DNA of 5,026 nt. Source: Desulfomicrobium sp. (GTDB lineage: Bacteria > Desulfobacterota > Desulfovibrionia > Desulfovibrionales > Desulfomicrobiaceae). Under the pieces are notes generated by a model. That model had not been told where the DNA came from, made no database searches, and worked only from the letters and a program-made list of their open reading frames with translations. The stretch is taken from contig DPKT01000201.1 in NCBI GenBank assembly GCA_003542385.1, positions 1 to 5,026 of the forward strand. The letters are read 5' to 3'. This document shows positions 1 to 5,026 of the stretch, piece after piece (within the stretch, counting starts at the first letter, position 1; each line of letters begins with the position of its first letter). A program made the position numbers and the translations under genes.

Positions 1-396
1 GCCCGTGACGGCTTTGAGATATGTGTAGAGGCCGTTGTAAAGCCCGAGCACGACGAAGATGACCGCCAGGGAGCCCGGCCCGAAGCCGACCCACAGGCAG
101 GCGGCGGCAAGGGCCAGCAGCAGGGCGAACACGCCCAGTCCCTGACCGGCGCTCATTCTGCCGCTGGCCAGGGGGCGGCTTCTGGTGCGCTTCATGAGGG
201 CGTCCAGGTGACGCTCCTGAATCTGGTTCAGAACCGAGACGGCCGCGCTCAGGGCGAAGGTCCCGGCCATGACGGCCGCGCCTTCGACAGCGACGGAGGG
301 CGCCCCCGCCGTGGCCAGCAACCAGCCCGACAGGGCCGAGAGCCCCACGGCCAGGGAGACGCCCGGCCGGGTCAGGGATGCGGCCGCCCTAATCAT
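1..396 (-). CDS. ctaB: UbiA/CtaB-type protoheme IX farnesyltransferase (heme O synthase), N-terminal part
   Basis: Partial: 132 codons are visible and the frame is still open at position 1, so the C-terminal half or more lies outside. A membrane prenyltransferase of the UbiA family; CtaB members attach farnesyl to heme B to give heme O. Seen: N-terminal TRPG segment followed by a hydrophobic helix (about residues 12-31), a second helix ending in the polyprenyl-diphosphate/Mg loop NQIQERHLDALMKRTRSRPL (residues 57-76), further hydrophobic helices (about 85-122), and LYTYLK near residue 125, which matches the YTxxLK stretch of CtaB. The usual loop is NxxxDRDxDxxMxRT; here the first Asp is Glu61 and the second is His63, while Asp65 and the MKRT..RPL part are kept. 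The ATG at 394-396 overlaps the ctaC stop by 8 nt; GGAAGG lies only 2 nt before it, and a later GTG (codon 17) would lose the conserved TRPG. Its place beside oxidase genes supports heme O synthesis, but another UbiA activity cannot be excluded. Confidence 0.8.
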   Translation of the reverse strand, partial: MIRAAASLTRPGVSLAVGLSALSGWLLATAGAPSVAVEGAAVMAGTFALSAAVSVLNQIQERHLDALMKRTRSRPLASGRMSAGQGLGVFALLLALAAACLWVGFGPGSLAVIFVVLGLYNGLYTYLKAVTG

Positions 397-1603
397 GGCC
401 TTCCGGCAGGGAGCGCATGTAGTCGATCATGGCTTTCACATCCTCGTCGCTAAGGTGCGAGTACGGCGGCATGATGGGCTCGTACCCCTTGACCATGGTC
501 TTTTCGGGGTCCCGGATGGCCTCGGTCAGATAGGCCTCGTCGGCCACGACCTCGGTCCCGTCCTCCAGGACGACCTTGTGCCCGTAGATTCCCTTGAAGG
601 TCGGACCGGCGATCTCGGAACCGTCCGTGGAATGGCAGCTCAGGCACCCTTCGGCCTCCATGAGCGACCTGCCCCTGTCCAGGTCGCGGGCCGCCCCGCC
701 CGTCAGGAAGCGGAGGATCTTCTCGAGATCCTCAGCCGGCATCTCCTCCTTGTAGGACGGCATGCCCTCGTACCCGGCCACCAGCTCGGCGTCGGGCTCC
801 AGGATGGCGCGGCGCAGGTACTGCTCGTCGGCCACCACGGTGCGCGTGCCGCCGCCGTCGACGACGATGGGGCGCTCCTTGCCGTAGATGCCCATGAGCG
901 TCGGCCCGGCCTCCTCGGAGCCGTCCAGGGAGTGGCAGCCCAGGCAGCCGTAGGACTCCATCAGCCCCACAGCCTCGTCGTCGCCGCCGGCCCCGCTCTC
1001 GTACCACTCCCGGAACCCCTCGGCGTCCAGGACCTCCACGGTGGACAGCATGTTCGCGTGCTGCAGGCCGCAGTACTCGGCGCAGAGGATGTCGTAGCTG
1101 CCCTCGCGCTCGGCCTGGAACCAGGCGTAGGTCTCCATGCCGGGCACGGTGTCCATCTTGATGCGGAAGGCCGGCACGAAGAAGCTGTGCAGCACGTCGG
1201 CCGAGGTCATGTCGAGGCGCACGGCGCGGTCCACGGGCACGTAGAGGGTGCTGGCGCGCCTGCCGTTCTCGTACTCGAAGACCCACGACCACATGCGCGC
1301 CGTGACCTTGACGCGCATGGCGTCGGCCGGCGCCGACCGCAGGGCCTTGAAGCTCGTCCAGCCGGACCAGAACATGCCCATGACCAGGACCGTCGGGATG
1401 ACGGTCCAGGCGATCTCGGCCCAGACGTTGCCGCGGATGTCCGCGGCCTGGGGGTGGCGCGCGTGGTGGTAGCGGAAGACGAACCAGACCATGAGCAGCG
1501 TGATGAAGACCAGGATGGCCGCCGAGACGCCGAAGATGAGGAGGAAGGTCTGGTCGACCCGGGCCGCGGCGGCGGTGCCGGCCTGGATGATGGTCGGGGT
1601 CAT
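389..1603 (-). CDS. ctaC: Cytochrome c oxidase subunit II with CuA domain and two C-terminal cytochrome c domains
   Basis: Electron-entry subunit of a caa3-like oxidase: 404 aa, longer than plain subunit II because of two added c-heme domains. Layout: transmembrane helix 1 (about 18-44) and helix 2 (about 62-82), cupredoxin CuA domain (about 95-200), cytochrome c domain 1 (about 213-302), cytochrome c domain 2 (about 313-404). The CuA ligands are complete: His139, Cys174, Glu176 (backbone carbonyl, also near the Mg site), Cys178, His182 and Met185 in the pattern CAEYCGLQHANM. An aromatic WSW stretch (105-107) precedes the CuA fold, as expected for electron transfer. Heme sites are CLGCH (220-224) and CLSCH (320-324); candidate Met ligands are Met281 or Met288, and Met378. 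No obvious cleavable signal peptide or lipobox is seen; helix 1 probably acts as the export signal. The start is supported by GGAGG 7 nt upstream, and the ATG overlaps the ctaF stop (ATGA). It is last of the structural genes, not first as in common ctaCDEF operons. Confidence 0.96.
   Translation of the reverse strand: MTPTIIQAGTAAAARVDQTFLLIFGVSAAILVFITLLMVWFVFRYHHARHPQAADIRGNVWAEIAWTVIPTVLVMGMFWSGWTSFKALRSAPADAMRVKVTARMWSWVFEYENGRRASTLYVPVDRAVRLDMTSADVLHSFFVPAFRIKMDTVPGMETYAWFQAEREGSYDILCAEYCGLQHANMLSTVEVLDAEGFREWYESGAGGDDEAVGLMESYGCLGCHSLDGSEEAGPTLMGIYGKERPIVVDGGGTRTVVADEQYLRRAILEPDAELVAGYEGMPSYKEEMPAEDLEKILRFLTGGAARDLDRGRSLMEAEGCLSCHSTDGSEIAGPTFKGIYGHKVVLEDGTEVVADEAYLTEAIRDPEKTMVKGYEPIMPPYSHLSDEDVKAMIDYMRSLPEGHD
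392..961 (-). repeat. Tandem duplication of the cytochrome c domain inside ctaC
   Basis: Two copies of one heme c domain lie head to tail: copy 1 at about 701-961 and copy 2 at about 392-667. The CxxCH motifs are exactly 100 codons apart. Over residues 215-242 versus 315-342, 20 of 28 positions are identical, including the heme site, DGSE, AGPT and GIYG; a second shared block is VVADE.YL..AI and later GYE..MP. The DNA has diverged at many third positions, so the duplication is not recent. Conservation of both heme motifs and of candidate Met ligands implies that both copies bind heme. Confidence 0.9.
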
Positions 1604-1893
1604 GCGCCGGCCTCCGGACGCCAGGCCACGTCGAAGAAGGTGAAACCGATGAAGATGGCCAGGATGACGAAGACCAGGATGACGAAGGCGCCCAGCACCC
1701 TGTTCTCGTACTTGAGATGCATGAAGAAGAGCACGACCAAGAGCGCCTTGAGGGATGCCACGCTCATGGCCACCAGGACGTTCAGGAATCCGAAGTCGAA
1801 GGACGCCACCCCCACCGTGACCCCGGTCAGGACCATGAGGGCCAGCCAGATTTTCACCAAGAGGCCAAACGGCATGATGTGCTTGTGTGTCAT
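1600..1893 (-). CDS. ctaF: Cytochrome c oxidase subunit IV (small prokaryotic COX4-type membrane subunit)
   Basis: A 97-aa integral membrane protein with three predicted helices (about residues 10-30, 34-58 and 66-88), the size and layout of the prokaryotic subunit IV family found with caa3 and bo3 oxidases. The most telling stretch is LKALLVVLFFMHLKYE (about 48-63), the conserved second-helix end of this family, where a Lys-starting helix runs into FFMHL. The family has no catalytic residues; it packs against subunits I and III and is thought to help stability or assembly. The ATG lies one base after the ctaE stop (TGA-c-ATG). No convincing ribosome-binding site precedes it, so translation probably depends on termination at ctaE. 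Its own stop overlaps the ctaC start by 4 nt. Confidence 0.92.
   Translation of the reverse strand: MTHKHIMPFGLLVKIWLALMVLTGVTVGVASFDFGFLNVLVAMSVASLKALLVVLFFMHLKYENRVLGAFVILVFVILAIFIGFTFFDVAWRPEAGA
1611..1615 (-). promoter_or_regulatory. Ribosome-binding site for ctaC
   Basis: On the minus strand this reads GGAGG, 7 nt before the ctaC ATG, and lies inside the last codons of ctaF. It fixes the ctaC start and suggests that ribosomes can load anew here as well as reinitiating at the ATGA overlap. Confidence 0.8.
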
Positions 1894-1894
1894 G

Positions 1895-2483
1895 TCAGCT
1901 GATCAGGTAAAAAAGTGGGAAGAGGAATATCCAGACCAGGTCCACCAGGTGCCAGTACAGCCCGCCGTTTTCCAGCAGCCCGAAGTCCTCGGCCGTGACC
2001 CTGCCCTGCCCGATGCGCAGCATGCAGAAGGCCAGGACGGCCGCGCCGATGACCACGTGCAGCCCGTGGGCCCCGGTCATGACATAGTAGAGGCCGAAGA
2101 AGACGTTCGTCCCGCCCGACTGCGCCAGTTCCGGCGAACCCGGGTAGATGCCGTGGGCTATCTTGGCCGACCACTCGAAGTACTTGTTGACCATGAACAC
2201 GCCGGCCAGGGCGATGGTCGCGGCCAGGAGGCCCTGGCACAGCCCTCGCCTCCCCTGCTGCAGGGCCGAGATGGCCAGGGCCACGGTGAGGCTCGACGTG
2301 ATGAGCGCCACGGTGTTGGCCGCGCCGAAGACGCGGGACAGCTCCAGCCCGCCCTGATGGAACTCGACCGGGTAGCGGTGCAGGTAGATCGCGTAGAGGA
2401 GGAAGAGTCCGCCGAAGAGCAGGATCTCCGTGAAGAGGAAGAGCCACATGCCGAACTTGTCGCCCAGGTAGTCCTTGTGCGGC

Positions 2484-2491
<8 letters not shown>
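1895..2491 (-). CDS. ctaE: Cytochrome c oxidase subunit III, five-helix type
   Basis: A 198-aa membrane protein, the short five-helix form of subunit III that lacks the first two helices of the mitochondrial-type protein. Helices lie at about residues 14-36, 57-78, 86-102, 130-157 and 178-197. Family marks are FLFTEILLFGGLF in the first helix (with the conserved Glu22), FFGLYYVMTGAHGLHVVIG (about 131-149) and YWHLVDLVWIFLF (about 179-191). The subunit has no redox centre; it stabilises subunit I and is thought to support proton uptake and protect against turnover inactivation. The start is chosen because the conserved first helix begins at residue 14. The ATG overlaps the ctaD stop by 8 nt (ATGCATGA), and GGTGA, the 3' half of the consensus ribosome site, sits 6 nt upstream. 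Its stop is followed after one base by the ctaF ATG. Confidence 0.96.
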
Positions 2492-4103
<1,612 letters not shown>

Positions 4104-4110
4104 CGGGGGG

Positions 4111-4116
4111 ACCTCC
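4111..4116 (-). promoter_or_regulatory. Strong ribosome-binding site for ctaD
   Basis: On the minus strand this reads GGAGGT, 7 nt before the ctaD ATG, in the 18-nt gap after the sco stop. It is the strongest ribosome site in the window, fits a highly translated catalytic subunit, and decides the ctaD start. The gap is too short to hold a promoter or a terminator. Confidence 0.88.
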
Positions 4117-4121
4117 GGGGA

Positions 4122-5026
4122 TCAGTTTCTGGGCCGGCGCTTCTTGCGGCCGGCCAGCAGCAGGGAGACGAGGAGCACGCCGAGGATGAAGAGGATGCCC
4201 GTGGCCGTGATCTTCATGAAGTTGAACGCGTAGCGCTTGCCTGCCGGGTCGTAGGAAAAGCAGTAGGCCAGGACGCGCTTGACCGACAGCCCGATCTGCT
4301 CCTTCCCGGCCTCGGTGGCGGCCATGGTCAGGTCGAAGGCCAGGGGCTTGGTGCCGTAGAGGTAGCGCACGACCTTGCCCTTGGGCGACACGGCCATGAC
4401 CACCACGGGGTGCAGGAAATCCCTGCCCGAGCGGCGGAAGCCGAAGCCCAGGGAGTCCGTCAGCAGGCGGATGTTCTTCTCGTCACCCGTCAGGAAGCGC
4501 CAACCGCTCTCGGGGTACTTGAAGTCCATGGCCGCCAGGTAGTTGCGCCGCTGGTTGGCGGCCAGCTCCGGCGTGTCCGTCTCGTCGAAGCTGACGCTGA
4601 CCACCTGGAAGTCCACGCCCGGCGTGAGCGCCACGTCGGGCAGAACCTGCGTCAGGGAACTCTGGATGATGGCGCAGACGTTGGGGCAGGAGAAATAGAT
4701 GGGCACGACGATTGTCGGCTTGTCGATGATCTGCCCGATGGTCACGGGCCGGCCGGTTTCGTCGCGGAACGCGGCTTCGGCGGCGATGTACCCGCCGAGC
4801 TTCTCCGTCACGCCGATGTCCTGCGTCTCTTGGGCCGCAGGAGCGGGCTCCTGGTGGACATGCGGAGCCTGGGCGGGCGCGGCCGGGACGGCGTGCATGG
4901 AATGGTCCGCGGCTGCCCCGGACTCCTGCTGTGCTTCCGGAGACGCGCCGTGGCCGGAATGATCCGCGGGAGGGATGGCCTGCTCCGCCTGCCCGGAAGT
5001 GGCCTGCTCCTGAGCGGACGCCGCCC
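4122..5026 (-). CDS. sco: Sco/SenC-family copper chaperone with C-terminal membrane anchor, 5' end outside window
   Basis: Thioredoxin-fold protein that delivers copper to, or reduces, the CuA site of subunit II. The Sco domain starts near the segment read from about 4815 and carries the copper-binding CPNVC pair (Cys codons at 4686-4688 and 4674-4676) and the distal His in FLHPVVV (His codon at 4410-4412), the three ligands expected for Sco. After the domain come CFSYDP, a hydrophobic helix of about 20 residues (about 4149-4208) and a basic RKKRR tail, predicting a C-terminal anchor with the tail in the cytoplasm and the domain in the periplasm. The ATG at 4896-4898 gives 258 aa but is unlikely to be the start: the frame stays open to 5026, there is no signal peptide after that ATG, and the upstream codons continue the same Ala/Gln/Glu/His-rich composition. 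I therefore call it partial, with the signal sequence expected beyond the window. It is the first visible gene, followed by ctaD after 18 nt. Confidence 0.92.
   Translation of the reverse strand, partial: AASAQEQATSGQAEQAIPPADHSGHGASPEAQQESGAAADHSMHAVPAAPAQAPHVHQEPAPAAQETQDIGVTEKLGGYIAAEAAFRDETGRPVTIGQIIDKPTIVVPIYFSCPNVCAIIQSSLTQVLPDVALTPGVDFQVVSVSFDETDTPELAANQRRNYLAAMDFKYPESGWRFLTGDEKNIRLLTDSLGFGFRRSGRDFLHPVVVMAVSPKGKVVRYLYGTKPLAFDLTMAATEAGKEQIGLSVKRVLAYCFSYDPAGKRYAFNFMKITATGILFILGVLLVSLLLAGRKKRRPRN
4893..4967 (-). repeat. Imperfect repeat coding for two His-rich ADHSxH motifs in the Sco N-terminal region
   Basis: Two 18-nt units, at 4950-4967 and 4893-4910, match at 14 of 18 bases and are 57 nt apart, in frame. 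They encode ADHSGH and ADHSMH. A further HVH is encoded at 4854-4862. They sit in a low-complexity segment rich in Ala, Gln, Glu and Pro that precedes the Sco domain. His and Met motifs of this kind are common in periplasmic copper-handling proteins, so a copper-gathering tail is plausible; this is inference. Confidence 0.65.

Noticed and set aside
732..1292. A 186-codon minus-strand frame inside ctaC
   Set aside because: Alternative frame of ctaC with very high Arg and Gly content and no independent ribosome site or motif.
1890..2447. A 185-codon minus-strand frame overlapping ctaE
   Set aside because: Shadow of ctaE: Arg/Pro/Gly-rich, no motif, and it covers a gene with clear subunit III signatures.
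4104..4121. Possible promoter or terminator between sco and ctaD
   Set aside because: The 18-nt gap holds only the GGAGGT ribosome site; there is no room for a promoter and no hairpin followed by T residues.
4122..4898. Sco gene taken as complete from the ATG at 4898
   Set aside because: No signal peptide or membrane helix follows this ATG although the Sco domain must be periplasmic, and the frame remains open upstream with the same composition to the window edge. The start is most likely outside.

Overview
The window is one stretch of a tightly packed, GC-rich bacterial operon read entirely on the minus strand, so transcription runs from position 5026 towards position 1. It encodes an aa3/caa3-type heme-copper oxygen reductase (cytochrome c oxidase) and its assembly factors. 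In transcription order the genes are: a Sco/SenC copper chaperone (partial, 5' end outside the window), subunit I (ctaD), subunit III (ctaE), small subunit IV (ctaF), subunit II carrying a CuA domain plus two cytochrome c domains (ctaC), and the first 132 codons of a UbiA/CtaB-type heme prenyltransferase (3' part outside the window).

Almost every base is coding. The only non-coding bases between genes are 18 nt between sco and ctaD and 1 nt between ctaE and ctaF; the other junctions overlap by 8, 4 and 8 nt. I see no internal promoter, terminator, RNA gene, mobile element or CRISPR array, and no gene-free stretch of any size. The many other long open frames on both strands are by-products of high GC and strong third-position GC bias.

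The genes form a working unit. Sco delivers copper to the CuA centre of subunit II. CtaB-type prenyltransferase farnesylates heme B to heme O for subunit I. The two C-terminal c-heme domains of subunit II would pass electrons from a periplasmic donor to CuA, then to the low-spin heme and the heme-CuB site of subunit I, where O2 is reduced and protons are pumped. Subunit I has the Tyr-Ser version of the D-channel end (YSHPAVY), the mark of the A2 subfamily. No heme A synthase (ctaA) is visible in the window, so heme A versus heme O cannot be decided.

Organism: a GC-rich Gram-negative bacterium. From memory, the gene order sco-I-III-IV-II-prenyltransferase and the diheme subunit II resemble the cc(o/b)o3 oxidase operon of sulfate reducers such as Desulfovibrio vulgaris, so a member of Desulfovibrionales or a related delta-proteobacterial lineage is my best guess. 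This is inference, not something the window proves. The system is an uncommon but known type; I did not find evidence of a wholly undescribed system.
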